Positions 17,852 through 26,434 of a stretch of 64,000 bases of DNA are shown piece after piece; within the stretch, counting starts at the first letter, position 1, and the number at the start of each line of letters is the position of its first letter. The stretch is from Acinetobacter sp. WC-141 (GTDB lineage Bacteria > Pseudomonadota > Gammaproteobacteria > Pseudomonadales > Moraxellaceae), in the NCBI RefSeq assembly GCF_000313935.1, contig NZ_AMSS01000043.1:186001-250000 (forward strand), read 5' to 3'. The position numbers were made by a program, and so were the translations under genes. The notes under the pieces were generated by a model. It did no database searches, was not told the DNA's origin, and was given only the letters and a program-made list of their open reading frames with translations.

Positions 17852-18494
17852 GTTGGACTCCTTGCATAAATCGTTCAATGAGTTGTTGGTCTTTTATACC
17901 TTTTGCGGATTCTACGCCTCCGCTCACATCTACTGCAAAAGCACCGGTAGTATGAATAGCGTCAATGACATTGTCAGGGGTTAACCCGCCTGCCAAGATT
18001 AATGGAATATCAAGTTTTGGAAATTTAGACCAGTCAAACTGATGTCCTGTACCGCCTTTAAGCTCAGGATGCCACGCATCGAGCAATACAGCACTGGCTC
18101 CTGCCGCCTGATATTTTTGAATTTCAGCAATTACATCTAAATCAGGTTTAACCTGAATCGCTTTATACCAGCGACGTTTACAATGGCGAGCTATTTCCTG
18201 ACATTGTTCTGGAGTTTCATCGCCATGTAGTTGTAATACATCTAGGGGAACACAATCAAGTACATCCTGAATTTCAGTGGCACTTGCATTAACAAACAAA
18301 CCAACCATTTGTACATAAGGTGGAATTACTTTTGCTAATTCTTGGGCCTGTTCAACTGTTACATGTCTTGGGCTTGGCGGGAAAAAAACAAAACCGATCG
18401 CATCTGCTCCAGCAGCAACAACTGCCTGAACATCTTGAATGCGAGTAATTCCACAGATTTTTGCGCGTGTACGTTTTTGGTTTGAAGGGCTCAT
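17826..18494 (-). CDS. trpF: TrpF, phosphoribosylanthranilate isomerase
   Basis: A 222-residue TIM-barrel enzyme that converts N-(5-phosphoribosyl)anthranilate to the carboxyphenylamino deoxyribulose phosphate. The catalytic cysteine lies in the N-terminal KICGITR, and the catalytic aspartate is probably in [14 protein letters not shown]; the phosphate loops [10 protein letters not shown] and [15 protein letters not shown] follow. It heads the trpF-trpB-DUF1543 block and is divergent from the cobalamin riboswitch unit. The length is normal. Confidence 0.96.
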   Translation of the reverse strand: MSPSNQKRTRAKICGITRIQDVQAVVAAGADAIGFVFFPPSPRHVTVEQAQELAKVIPPYVQMVGLFVNASATEIQDVLDCVPLDVLQLHGDETPEQCQEIARHCKRRWYKAIQVKPDLDVIAEIQKYQAAGASAVLLDAWHPELKGGTGHQFDWSKFPKLDIPLILAGGLTPDNVIDAIHTTGAFAVDVSGGVESAKGIKDQQLIERFMQGVQRGSAKQCD

Positions 18495-18592
18495 GATCTG
18501 CCTAAACTACAACCATTTCTTAAAATAAACGCCATTGTAATGCAATTTTTGTCCCTTGCGTAAAAGTTCTCTGGGAATTGGGCTAAATGACA

Positions 18593-18621
18593 TTGTATGA
18601 AATAAATCGCCACTTTATACT
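18593..18621 (+). promoter_or_regulatory. Sigma-70 promoter for the cobalamin riboswitch / btuB unit
   Basis: TTGTAT and TATACT are separated by exactly 17 bases. A transcript would start near 18628, just upstream of the riboswitch, so position and spacing both support the call. Confidence 0.75.
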
Positions 18622-18629
18622 GCGTAAAA

Positions 18630-18811
18630 TTGGAAGCAAGTATAAGCAATTAATGCTTTAGGGAAGCTGGTGAAAGTCCGGCACTGCCCCCGCAACGGTA
18701 ACACTGTAAAGCATATTTTTTAAGTCGATATCGACTTACACCACTGCAATGATGTGGGAAGGTGAATATGTCCATAAATTAAATATGGCGCTGAAGTCCG
18801 GAGACCTACTT
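18630..18811 (+). ncRNA. Cobalamin (B12) riboswitch
   Basis: The conserved aptamer core is clear. A GGGAAGCTGGTGAAAGTCC block (18661 onward) is followed by GCACTGCCCCCGCAACGGTA (the B12 box), and the closing GAAGTCCGGAGACCT lies at 18793-18807. Adenosylcobalamin binding to such aptamers lowers expression of downstream corrinoid-uptake genes. Here it precedes a TonB receptor and an adenosyltransferase. A CATTCAC/GTGAATG hairpin (18832-18850) ends four bases before the receptor's GGAG, so control of ribosome access is the likely mechanism. Confidence 0.95.
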
Positions 18812-18831
18812 GTTTCATCTATCTACCCGAT

Positions 18832-18850
18832 CATTCACGTGGGGTGAATG
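18832..18850 (+). promoter_or_regulatory. Probable expression-platform hairpin before btuB
   Basis: A perfect 7-base stem (CATTCAC/GTGAATG) with a 5-base loop lies between the riboswitch and the GGAG Shine-Dalgarno at 18854. Its position suggests it affects ribosome binding. The alternative pairing partner in the aptamer was not worked out. Confidence 0.45.
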
Positions 18851-18863
18851 TATGGAGCATGTT

Positions 18864-20768
18864 ATGTCTAAGTCTTTTCAACCTACCCGTCTGGTAGGGG
18901 CTATCGCTATTGCGATGGGGTTTTCGCCTGTTATTTTTGCTGAAGATACAACGAACGCAACTCAACTTGATCCAATTGTAGTCACTGCCTCAAAAAGTGC
19001 TGAAAAAGCGAGTGAGGTTCCGGCACGTATTTCAGTGATTTCTAAAGAAGAAATTGAAAAAAACCCTACTTCAAATTTATCTAATATCTTACAAAAAGAT
19101 GCATCTATTTATGTAAAACAAAATGGTGGTCTTGGGCAAGGTACTAATCTTTTGATTCGTGGTACAAATCCAAATCATGTACTGTTATTAAAAGATGGGG
19201 CACGTCTAAATACTCCAAATACCCTTTCCCCAATTTATCCTGAACTTTTAGATACAACTAATCTTGACCGCATTGAAATCTTAAAAGGTCCTGCATCAGT
19301 TCAATATGGTACTGATGCGATTGGTGGTGTGATCCAAATGATTACATCTACACCTGAAAGAAACTCTGCATTCGTTACAGGTATTTATGGTGAGGATAAT
19401 ACGTATAAGGCGATTATTGGAACAGATTTAGTCAGTGATGCAGGATTCTTTGCTCAGATTCGTGGGCAAAGTATGGAAAGTGATGGAACACATATTTTCA
19501 ACACACAACCAGACAATTTAAAAGCTGCTTATGATCAAAAAGGTTATAGCGCAAAATTAGGTTATGACAATAAGAATAATTTAAATACAATTGTTGAAAT
19601 TTCTCAAAATAAGGGCGCTAATAATTATTCAGACAATGGTGGCATAAGCAATACAGCTAAACGTGAGTTTGACAATCAGTTAGTCAGTACCAGAGTCGAA
19701 TACAAACCGACATCTAATATCACTATCAATACAAGATATTCTAATTTTAAAGATACACAAGAGTATCGTGAATCATCACCTTATCATGCTGACACTAAAC
19801 GCAATGAAGGTGATTTAAATGTTAAGTGGCAATTTACACAGGCACAAAATATCTTGGTTGGCGCAAGTATTGATAATACAGAATATCAAGATGCCTCTAT
19901 TTTAAATGGAAAGCAAGATATTGATTCTACTGGCTATTATCTACAACACCAATATAAAACTGATAAAATCAGCACGCAATTAGGCGTACGCCTCGAAGAT
20001 AATGAAAAATTTGGAACACATAATGTGGGGCAAGGAGCTGTTCGTTATTTTGTATTACCGTCAACCAGTATTTATGCAAATATCGGAACAGCTTTTAGAG
20101 CTCCTTCACTTACTGAATTGTATTATCACAGCGAAGCTGATTATGGTTCTGGTGGAATTTATCATACTTATGGGAATACCAATCTAAAACCAGAAGAAAG
20201 TACTTCATATGAAATTGGCTTAGACCATCAGTTTACTCCTGCATTAACAGCATATTTATCGGTATACAAAACAGACGTCAAAAATTTAATTGCATCAAGT
20301 TCTAGTTTTGATGCTGCAACTAACACAACGACAAGTACTTATGAAAATCTAAACAAAGCACGATTTTCTGGTGGAGAGGCTGGTTTTAAATGGAAACAAG
20401 ATGATCTATTTTTATCGACTGAATATGCCTATGTAAAAACCGAAAATAAAGAAACTGGTTTAGAGATTGCTTATCGTCCTAAGCAAACACTCACCTTAAC
20501 TACAGGTTTAGAAAATACTGTTTACGGTATCAGTGCTTCACTTATTGCCCGCTCTAACTCTAATGCTCAAAATAGTGCTAATCCACAAAAAGTCCCAGGC
20601 TATGCTACTGTCGATTTAAATGCTTACTGGAATATCAATCCAAACGTTAAAGTATTTACTAATATCGAAAATGTGGGTGATTCTGAATATAAAACGGTTT
20701 ACAACTTTGGTAATTGGTATGTGAATGGTGGCCGCCAAGCTTCTGTTGGGGTCACTTTCCGTTATTAA
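18864..20768 (+). CDS. btuB: TonB-dependent corrinoid (vitamin B12) receptor, BtuB-type
   Basis: A 634-residue outer-membrane receptor. ATG 18864 starts a signal peptide (MSKSFQPTRLVGAIAIAMGFSPVIFA); GGAG lies seven bases upstream. The TonB box is in LDPIVVTAS, the plug domain spans about residues 45-165 with LLIRGTNPNHVLLLKDGAR and RIEILKGPASVQYGTDAIGG, and the rest is a 22-strand barrel ending in a terminal aromatic residue (VTFRY). BtuB identity rests on the plug pattern and the cobalamin riboswitch upstream. Uptake would need TonB-ExbBD and an inner-membrane carrier encoded elsewhere. Confidence 0.92.
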   Translation: MSKSFQPTRLVGAIAIAMGFSPVIFAEDTTNATQLDPIVVTASKSAEKASEVPARISVISKEEIEKNPTSNLSNILQKDASIYVKQNGGLGQGTNLLIRGTNPNHVLLLKDGARLNTPNTLSPIYPELLDTTNLDRIEILKGPASVQYGTDAIGGVIQMITSTPERNSAFVTGIYGEDNTYKAIIGTDLVSDAGFFAQIRGQSMESDGTHIFNTQPDNLKAAYDQKGYSAKLGYDNKNNLNTIVEISQNKGANNYSDNGGISNTAKREFDNQLVSTRVEYKPTSNITINTRYSNFKDTQEYRESSPYHADTKRNEGDLNVKWQFTQAQNILVGASIDNTEYQDASILNGKQDIDSTGYYLQHQYKTDKISTQLGVRLEDNEKFGTHNVGQGAVRYFVLPSTSIYANIGTAFRAPSLTELYYHSEADYGSGGIYHTYGNTNLKPEESTSYEIGLDHQFTPALTAYLSVYKTDVKNLIASSSSFDAATNTTTSTYENLNKARFSGGEAGFKWKQDDLFLSTEYAYVKTENKETGLEIAYRPKQTLTLTTGLENTVYGISASLIARSNSNAQNSANPQKVPGYATVDLNAYWNINPNVKVFTNIENVGDSEYKTVYNFGNWYVNGGRQASVGVTFRY

Positions 20769-20811
20769 TTTTTCACTCTGATTATAAAAATATTTTCTTA
20801 ACTCCAGTTTC

Positions 20812-20845
20812 GGGGTAATGTTCTGACCGACATTATCCCTTTTTT
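20812..20845 (+). terminator. Terminator-like hairpin between btuB and the adenosyltransferase gene
   Basis: GGGGTAATGT and ACATTATCCC form a 10-base stem with one G-T pair and are followed by TTTTTT. It could end btuB transcripts or reduce read-through into the adenosyltransferase gene 20 bases further on. Confidence 0.7.
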
Positions 20846-20864
20846 ATGTTCAGGATATCCATTC

Positions 20865-21443
20865 ATGGGACACCGTTTAAGCAAAATCTATACACGCACA
20901 GGCGACTCAGGCACAACAGGTTTAGGCGATGGTTCTCGTGTTGCCAAAGATGATTTACGAATTGCAGCACTTGGTGATGTCGATGAACTCAATGCCATTA
21001 TTGGGGTACTTCGTGCTCAAATCACAGCCAGTCAAGTAACTAATAAAGCTGATTGGGACAAAAGTCTCAGTCTTGTTCAACACTGGCTTTTCGATTTAGG
21101 TGGCGAGGTTTGTATTCCAAACTACAATTTACTTGAGCCTGTTTGTATTGAATTTCTTGAAAAAGAAATTGACCGTATGAATGAAGACTTGCCGATGCTT
21201 AAAGAATTTATTCTCCCGTCTGGTTCTTTATCTTGCAGTTATGCCCATCAAGCCCGTGCCGTTTGCCGCCGCGCAGAACGATCACTGCTGTCGGTACAAA
21301 CACGCGACCAAAATATTCAAACCACGGCGCTCCAACTTTTAAACCGCCTGTCTGACTGGTTGTTTGTCGCATCTCGTGCTTTACAACGTGCGGAAGGTGG
21401 ACAAGAAGTACTTTGGCAAAAAAATATTAATGAGATCATTTAA
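20865..21443 (+). CDS. Cob(I)alamin adenosyltransferase, PduO type
   Basis: A 192-residue cytosolic enzyme that transfers the adenosyl group of ATP to reduced corrinoids, making coenzyme B12. The family signature KIYTRTGDSGTTGLGDGSRVAKDD binds ATP at the N-terminus, and the helical bundle includes GDVDELNA and the C-terminal ARAVCRRAER. AGGA lies upstream of the ATG. Its place after the B12-regulated receptor fits import followed by activation of corrinoids, though a terminator-like hairpin lies between the two. PduO type is chosen over CobA/BtuR type because the P-loop of the latter is absent. Confidence 0.92.
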   Translation: MGHRLSKIYTRTGDSGTTGLGDGSRVAKDDLRIAALGDVDELNAIIGVLRAQITASQVTNKADWDKSLSLVQHWLFDLGGEVCIPNYNLLEPVCIEFLEKEIDRMNEDLPMLKEFILPSGSLSCSYAHQARAVCRRAERSLLSVQTRDQNIQTTALQLLNRLSDWLFVASRALQRAEGGQEVLWQKNINEII

Positions 21444-21518
21444 AAATAGATTAGATTAAGAATGGTCTCTGCTCTTTTTGAAGAGACCATCATTGAAAAT
21501 ACTTGATAGAAGAAAATT

Positions 21519-22232
21519 ATGCGCATTATTGGTCACCGTGGTGCACGCAAAGAAGCTCCTGAAAACACGTTAGGCGGTTTTCAGCACATAAAAGACTTAG
21601 GTATTCGTGGTGTCGAATTTGATATTCGTCAACTTCAAGATCAAGAATTAGTCGTTATTCATGATGACAACTTTTTACGTACAGCTGGAGTCGACCACAT
21701 TGTTGAGCAATCTAATTTGGCTCAAGCGTTGTCATTTGATCATCGTCGAAACTGGCCTGACTGGCCAAATTCAGAACCAACACCTACCCTTACAGGCGTT
21801 TTAAAATTACTTGATAACTTTGAACATATTGAAGTTGAAGTGAAAGCTGTAAGAGACATGGCTTTAGCAGAAAAAATTGTTGAAAAGCTTGAGATTGAAT
21901 TACAGGGTTATGAAAAAGTCGTCACTATCACAAGTTTTGATCTTCAAATTTTAACCGCCTTACGTGAGATAAATTCTCAATTTAAACGAGGCTTATTGGT
22001 TGAGCTTCCAGTGGGTGCAATCGCAATTGAACTCGCTCATCAATATGGTTGCTGTCATATTGGCTGGCACGATCAACTCGCAACAGATGAAATGATTCAA
22101 CTTTCCCAGCAGGCCGACTTAAATATTAGTGTCTGGACAGTCAATGATGTAGAAAGGGCAAAAAGGCTCAAGGATTTAGATGTACAAGGGCTAATTACAG
22201 ATATTCCAACCACGATGTTACAAGCCCTATAA
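21519..22232 (+). CDS. Glycerophosphodiester phosphodiesterase (cytosolic, UgpQ-like)
   Basis: A 237-residue enzyme that hydrolyses glycerophosphodiesters to glycerol-3-phosphate and an alcohol. The N-terminus IIGHRGARKEAPENTLGGF carries the catalytic histidine and arginine, and EFDIRQLQDQELVVIHDD carries the metal-binding Glu and Asp plus the second histidine. WTVNDVERAK and LITDIP complete the GDPD barrel. No signal peptide is present, so it resembles cytosolic UgpQ rather than periplasmic GlpQ. It is monocistronic and followed by a hairpin shared with the convergent gene. Confidence 0.92.
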   Translation: MRIIGHRGARKEAPENTLGGFQHIKDLGIRGVEFDIRQLQDQELVVIHDDNFLRTAGVDHIVEQSNLAQALSFDHRRNWPDWPNSEPTPTLTGVLKLLDNFEHIEVEVKAVRDMALAEKIVEKLEIELQGYEKVVTITSFDLQILTALREINSQFKRGLLVELPVGAIAIELAHQYGCCHIGWHDQLATDEMIQLSQQADLNISVWTVNDVERAKRLKDLDVQGLITDIPTTMLQAL

Positions 22233-22237
22233 ATATA

Positions 22238-22261
22238 AAAAAGGTGGTAAATCCACCTTTT
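22238..22261. terminator. Bidirectional terminator between convergent genes
   Basis: AAAAGGTGG and CCACCTTTT form a 9-base stem with a TAAAT loop. It lies 5 bases after the phosphodiesterase stop and touches the stop of the leftward lipoprotein gene, so it serves both. Confidence 0.75.
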
Positions 22262-22793
22262 ATTTCTTTTGTGCTTGAATGAGGCGTTGTCCACTCTGAT
22301 CGAGCAGATATAAGGTATTACCTACTAACTGGAAGCGTTGAATACGTTGTAAAGCATCCACCAACTCTGCCTCTTGAGCCAAAGCACCATCACAGCTTAA
22401 ATGTCCTGCATTTACCTGCATATCAAGTTTTTGCTGGCTGAAATCAAATGTATATCGACCAAAAACGCCGTTACAGCCCGTATGGCCTGATACTGTTTTG
22501 ATCGCAGAATTTAGAGAAAGAGTCGGCCACTGTGTAAAAAATTTTGCTTTATGACCACTGATTTGAGTGATCTGCCAATCAATATCTTGAATGCCATCGG
22601 TACTCACTCGTTTTTTTACAACTGGAGGTTGAACATGATGAACTGTTTTTTTTGTTTGAACTTTTTTTGTATTTTGATCGGGTGCACTTTGACATGCGGC
22701 TAATACAAGACTGATTGTGACCAAGATACACTTCAATGATAATTTTCTTGCAATATCAATGCTGTTCTTTTTTTTCAATCGTTGTACGTTCAT
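22260..22793 (-). CDS. META-domain (HslJ-like) lipoprotein
   Basis: A 177-residue protein. The preferred start ATG 22793 (MNVQRLKKKN) has AGGAG about ten bases upstream; a longer frame to 22829 adds 12 residues. A signal peptide ends in the lipobox LAAC. A basic Lys/Gln linker leads into a META domain of about 100 residues with WPTLSLNSAIKTVSGHTGCNGVFGRY and LSCDGALAQEAELVDAL; the two cysteines could pair. META-domain proteins are linked to outer-membrane or heat/novobiocin stress, but the biochemical role is unknown. Confidence 0.75.
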   Translation of the reverse strand: MNVQRLKKKNSIDIARKLSLKCILVTISLVLAACQSAPDQNTKKVQTKKTVHHVQPPVVKKRVSTDGIQDIDWQITQISGHKAKFFTQWPTLSLNSAIKTVSGHTGCNGVFGRYTFDFSQQKLDMQVNAGHLSCDGALAQEAELVDALQRIQRFQLVGNTLYLLDQSGQRLIQAQKK

Positions 22794-23001
22794 TAAACAA
22801 CTTCTCCTACTTGAAAAACTCTGTGACATAGTTTAAATCTGTTACCGTTCTTTCAATACATCTGTACAATAATGTTAGTGATTCTCACTAAGCACGTGCT
22901 AATATGAGGGATAGAATAGCAATATATCTTGATGATTGGTTTTGCTATGTCGTTTTGTCTTTGTACCTTGTCTAACAAGGATTCTAGGAGCGCTGCCGGA
23001 T

Positions 23002-24174
23002 ATGACTTCCGCCCCACTCAAAGCCCCAATTAACTGGACCGCTAGCATTACCTTAATTGGTTTACCAATTCTTGCCGCAATCATAATCCCGATTTACGCG
23101 TATTATTATGATTTTAGTGTAAGCGCATGGGTAAGCTTATTTTTTCTTTTAGCTCTAAGTAGTATGGGGATTACTGCTGGTTATCACCGCCTGTGGGCTC
23201 ACCGAGCTTACGAAGCGTCGTTACCGCTTAAAATTCTTTTAATGATCGGTGGAACGTTTGCCGTGCAAAATAGTATTTTGTTTTGGGCATCTGGTCACCG
23301 TACACACCATCGTCATGTTGATGATGTTGACGAAGATCCATATTCAATTGAGCGTGGTTTTTGGTATGCCCATATGGGTTGGATGATCCGCGATCATTCA
23401 CCATCTGAGCCTGACTTTAAAAATGCACCTGACTTGCTCAATGATAAATTGGTTATGTTCCAGCATAAATACTACGGTTTACTCGTAGTTGCAGTTCACG
23501 TTGGAATTTTAGGTTTAATTGGTTGGGCAACTGGCGATTTATGGGGTGTAGTTCTCATAGGTGGTCTATTGCGTTTAATCATTAGCCATCAAGTGACTTT
23601 CTTCATTAACTCGCTTTGCCACATGTGGGGTAAACGTCCTTATACAGACGAAAACTCAGCACGTGATAATTTCTGGTTAGCTATCGCCACTTGGGGCGAG
23701 GGTTACCACAACTACCACCATATCTTCCAATACGATTATCGTAATGGGGTGAAATGGTGGCAATATGACCCAACAAAATGGTTGATTTGGTCTTGTTCTA
23801 AACTTGGTTTAGCTAAAAACTTACGTCGTATTCCAAGCTTTAATATTAAGAAAGCTGAACTGGCGATGAAGTTTAAATATGCCGAGCAAGATCTTGCTAT
23901 TTATGGTCATGATGTAAATGCTGACATTAGTCAAATGAAGCAACGTATTGCACAAGAATACGAAGCATTTACTCATACTTTAAATGATTGGGCAAAACTT
24001 AAAGAACAAGAGTTACAAGTGAAAAAAGCAGCAATGGCTGAAAAGATTCATAGAATGGATCACAAGCTTAAAGTTGATTTTCAATTGCTTGAACACCGTC
24101 TAAGTCATCACCGCGAATGCTTAGAAACACTTATGCGTAGTGTTAAAAAGAATACTAATGTGGTATCAGACTAA
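23002..24174 (+). CDS. Acyl-CoA/acyl-lipid fatty acid desaturase (delta-9 type)
   Basis: A 390-residue membrane diiron enzyme that places a cis double bond in saturated acyl chains. The three histidine boxes are present: HRLWAH (62-67), HRTHHRH (99-105) and GYHNYHH (near 235). Four hydrophobic segments flank them. The last 90 residues are a charged helical extension predicted to form a coiled coil and are longer than in minimal bacterial desaturases. A longer frame to 22936 exists, but MTSAPLKAPINW is a typical start. Redox partners are not encoded nearby. Confidence 0.9.
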   Translation: MTSAPLKAPINWTASITLIGLPILAAIIIPIYAYYYDFSVSAWVSLFFLLALSSMGITAGYHRLWAHRAYEASLPLKILLMIGGTFAVQNSILFWASGHRTHHRHVDDVDEDPYSIERGFWYAHMGWMIRDHSPSEPDFKNAPDLLNDKLVMFQHKYYGLLVVAVHVGILGLIGWATGDLWGVVLIGGLLRLIISHQVTFFINSLCHMWGKRPYTDENSARDNFWLAIATWGEGYHNYHHIFQYDYRNGVKWWQYDPTKWLIWSCSKLGLAKNLRRIPSFNIKKAELAMKFKYAEQDLAIYGHDVNADISQMKQRIAQEYEAFTHTLNDWAKLKEQELQVKKAAMAEKIHRMDHKLKVDFQLLEHRLSHHRECLETLMRSVKKNTNVVSD

Positions 24175-24189
24175 AATAAATTCTGATCT

Positions 24190-24216
24190 AAAATAGCTCT
24201 TTCGGGAGCTATTTTT
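24190..24216 (+). terminator. Terminator of the desaturase gene
   Basis: AAAATAGCTC and GAGCTATTTT form a 10-base stem with a TTTCGG loop, followed by T residues, 15 bases after the stop. Confidence 0.75.
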
Positions 24217-24273
24217 ATGCCTGCTTTTTAACTATGGTATAGTGAAATCCGCTCTCTCTATTTTGCCAAGCCC

Positions 24274-25716
24274 ATGCAATTTAATCCGCTCTACCCTTCA
24301 CTTCCGTCTAAATTATTCCATGTTCAGCAGCCATCACCTTTGCGTGGTGCAAAAGCGGGACATTTTAATACCGCTTTGGCAGATGAACTGCGATGGTCAG
24401 AGGACGAAAAAAATGCATGGGTTGAAATTTGTAGCGGGCAGCGTACTTTCCCTGAATTCCCTTCTCTTGCTATGGTCTATGCTGGCCACCAATTCGGACA
24501 GTGGGCAGGACAACTTGGTGATGGACGCGGCTTACTTATCGCGCAAATACTGAATACAAAGGGCCAAACTATAGATTTACATCTAAAAGGTGCAGGCCCG
24601 ACACCCTACTCAAGAATGGGAGATGGGCGCGCGGTATTGCGTTCTGTCGTCCGCGAATATTTAGCTGGGCATGCATTAAATGCCTTAGGCGTCGCTTCTA
24701 GTCACGCGGTAGGTTTTACGACCTCTACTCAAGGTGTACAGCGTGAAAAACTAGAGTTAGGCGCAATGCTACTCAGAACATCTGAATGTCATATCCGCTT
24801 AGGACATTTTGAATGGATTAATCAATACGCTCCAGAGTTACTGTCAGAGTTCACTCAAAAATGTATTGAATGGCATTATCCTGAATGTCTAGAAACTGAG
24901 AACCCTATTTTATCCTTTGCAAAGAAAGTAATAGAACGGACTGCAATCATGATTGCGAAATGGCAATTAGTTGGATTTGCTCATGGCGTAATGAATACCG
25001 ATAACTTAAATATTACAGGTTCAACACTCGATTTCGGTCCATATGGTTTTATGGAACGCTTCCGCCCGAACTGGATCAATAACCACTCAGATTATCAAGG
25101 CCGTTATACTTATCAAAATCAGCCAAGCATAGGTCATTGGAATTTATGGACTTGGTTAAACAACTTAATTCCTCTCGCTGAACCTGAGCAAAAGGATCAG
25201 TTCAAAGAAGAGTTAGCGCGTTGCTTAGAACAATTTGAACCAACTTTTATTGAACATTACACAACTGGTTTATGTCAAAAAATGGGACTTCCCCATTTTC
25301 ATAAAGACAGTCTTGATTGTAGTTTTGCGTTTTTAAGAATCTTACAAACTGAACAACTTGATTACACTCAGAGCTTTATCCGACTTCAAAATAAAGAATA
25401 TAAAACTCTACGAGATGATTGCCTTGATATTCGACAGTTTGATGAGTTTCTTAGCCAATATCAAAGCATTCGTGAACATCAAGATACCGATGAACTTGAT
25501 GCGAATATGGAAAAAGCAAATCCAGTTTATATTTTACGGAATCACATGGCTCAGCGGGCTATTGAAGCAGCGGAAAGAGATGATTTTAGCGAAGTGGACC
25601 GCTTGTTTAAGCTACTTGATCAGCCATATACAAGACAACCAGAGCTCGAACAACCACAAGATTTAGGTCCTTTACCAAGTGACGTACCAGACGTAGCAGT
25701 CAGTTGTTCTTCTTAA
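24274..25716 (+). CDS. selO: SelO (YdiU) family protein adenylyltransferase
   Basis: A 480-residue pseudokinase-fold enzyme that attaches AMP to Ser, Thr or Tyr of target proteins and is linked to redox stress. The N-terminal YAGHQFGQWAGQLGDGRG, LHLKGAGPTPYSRMGDGRAVLRS and HGVMNTDNLNITGSTLDFGPYGF are the SelO nucleotide and metal-binding segments. The protein ends in SCSS: a cysteine stands where eukaryotic SelO has selenocysteine. The length is typical. No clear Shine-Dalgarno precedes ATG 24274, so the leader may be short. Confidence 0.93.
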   Translation: MQFNPLYPSLPSKLFHVQQPSPLRGAKAGHFNTALADELRWSEDEKNAWVEICSGQRTFPEFPSLAMVYAGHQFGQWAGQLGDGRGLLIAQILNTKGQTIDLHLKGAGPTPYSRMGDGRAVLRSVVREYLAGHALNALGVASSHAVGFTTSTQGVQREKLELGAMLLRTSECHIRLGHFEWINQYAPELLSEFTQKCIEWHYPECLETENPILSFAKKVIERTAIMIAKWQLVGFAHGVMNTDNLNITGSTLDFGPYGFMERFRPNWINNHSDYQGRYTYQNQPSIGHWNLWTWLNNLIPLAEPEQKDQFKEELARCLEQFEPTFIEHYTTGLCQKMGLPHFHKDSLDCSFAFLRILQTEQLDYTQSFIRLQNKEYKTLRDDCLDIRQFDEFLSQYQSIREHQDTDELDANMEKANPVYILRNHMAQRAIEAAERDDFSEVDRLFKLLDQPYTRQPELEQPQDLGPLPSDVPDVAVSCSS

Positions 25717-25730
25717 TACTTTAAAGACTA

Positions 25731-25759
25731 AAACTCTCTTAAGTCGCTTAAGGGAGTTT
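25731..25759 (+). terminator. Probable terminator between selO and the L,D-transpeptidase gene
   Basis: AAACTCTCTTAAG and CTTAAGGGAGTTT form a 13-base stem (one G-T pair) with a TCG loop. The T-run is short, so termination may be incomplete. Confidence 0.6.
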
Positions 25760-25781
25760 CTTAAACATCAAAGAATAATAT

Positions 25782-26363
25782 ATGAAAATTAGACCTACCA
25801 TTATTTGTACACTTCTTATAGTTCCACTCGGAATCGCTTTTTATAAATATGAAAAATATTTACCGACTTTTACGCCAAGCCATCAAGCACTTTCAAATAA
25901 AGAGATCTTAGAACTTATCAAGACAAAGCCCATCACTTCAATTGAAGTGTTCAAAAGTCAACGCCTACTTCTGCTCAAGAGTAATCAGGACGTGATTCGC
26001 CGTTATCCTCTCCGTCTTGGCTTTAATCCTAACGGACATAAACACTTTGAAAATGATGGGAAAACACCTGAGGGGATTTATTCTATAGATTGGCGCAATT
26101 CACAAAGTACGTACTATAAATCTTTGCATATTTCCTATCCCGATACGAAAGATATTGCTTATGCCAAGCAACATAATCAACCAACGGGTGGAGATATCAT
26201 GATTCACGGATCAGTTCCAAAATCCTTCTTATCTATGCCTTTTAGCTCGACGTATATGCCCCATAAGGATTGGACATTAGGATGTATCGCGGTTAGAAAT
26301 GTAGATATAGACGAGATTTGGCAATTAGTACCCGATCATACAAAGATTATAATTTATCCATAA
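25782..26363 (+). CDS. L,D-transpeptidase (YkuD-fold) family protein
   Basis: A 193-residue protein with an N-terminal membrane anchor or signal (MKIRPTIICTLLIVPLGIAFY) and a YkuD catalytic domain. The motif is intact: IMIHGSVP supplies the histidine, and WTLGCIAVRN supplies the catalytic cysteine in the usual GCxxVxN form. Such enzymes form 3-3 crosslinks or attach lipoproteins in peptidoglycan; some members (ErfK/YafK-like) act only as amidases. The domain organisation here resembles the YafK/short-Ldt group. It is convergent with baeR. Confidence 0.85.
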   Translation: MKIRPTIICTLLIVPLGIAFYKYEKYLPTFTPSHQALSNKEILELIKTKPITSIEVFKSQRLLLLKSNQDVIRRYPLRLGFNPNGHKHFENDGKTPEGIYSIDWRNSQSTYYKSLHISYPDTKDIAYAKQHNQPTGGDIMIHGSVPKSFLSMPFSSTYMPHKDWTLGCIAVRNVDIDEIWQLVPDHTKIIIYP

Positions 26364-26374
26364 AATCTTTAAAA

Positions 26375-26417
26375 CTATCCACATTTTCTGTGGATAACAT
26401 TGTGGTTATCCACAGAA
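26375..26417. promoter_or_regulatory. Cluster of DnaA-box-like sequences in a perfect hairpin
   Basis: Two consensus DnaA boxes occur in opposite orientation: TGTGGATAA at 26389-26397 and TTATCCACA at 26406-26414. A third near-match (CTATCCACA) starts at 26375. The two perfect boxes sit inside a 13-base perfect inverted repeat with a 6-base loop (26386-26417), and the first two boxes can also pair with each other. The region separates two convergent genes, so a terminator role is an alternative. Confidence 0.6.
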
Positions 26418-26434
26418 TAACTTTTGCTAGTGTT

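Noticed and set aside
22899..23084. 61-residue minus-strand frame across the desaturase start
   Set aside because: It runs antisense to the conserved desaturase N-terminus and lacks any start signal.
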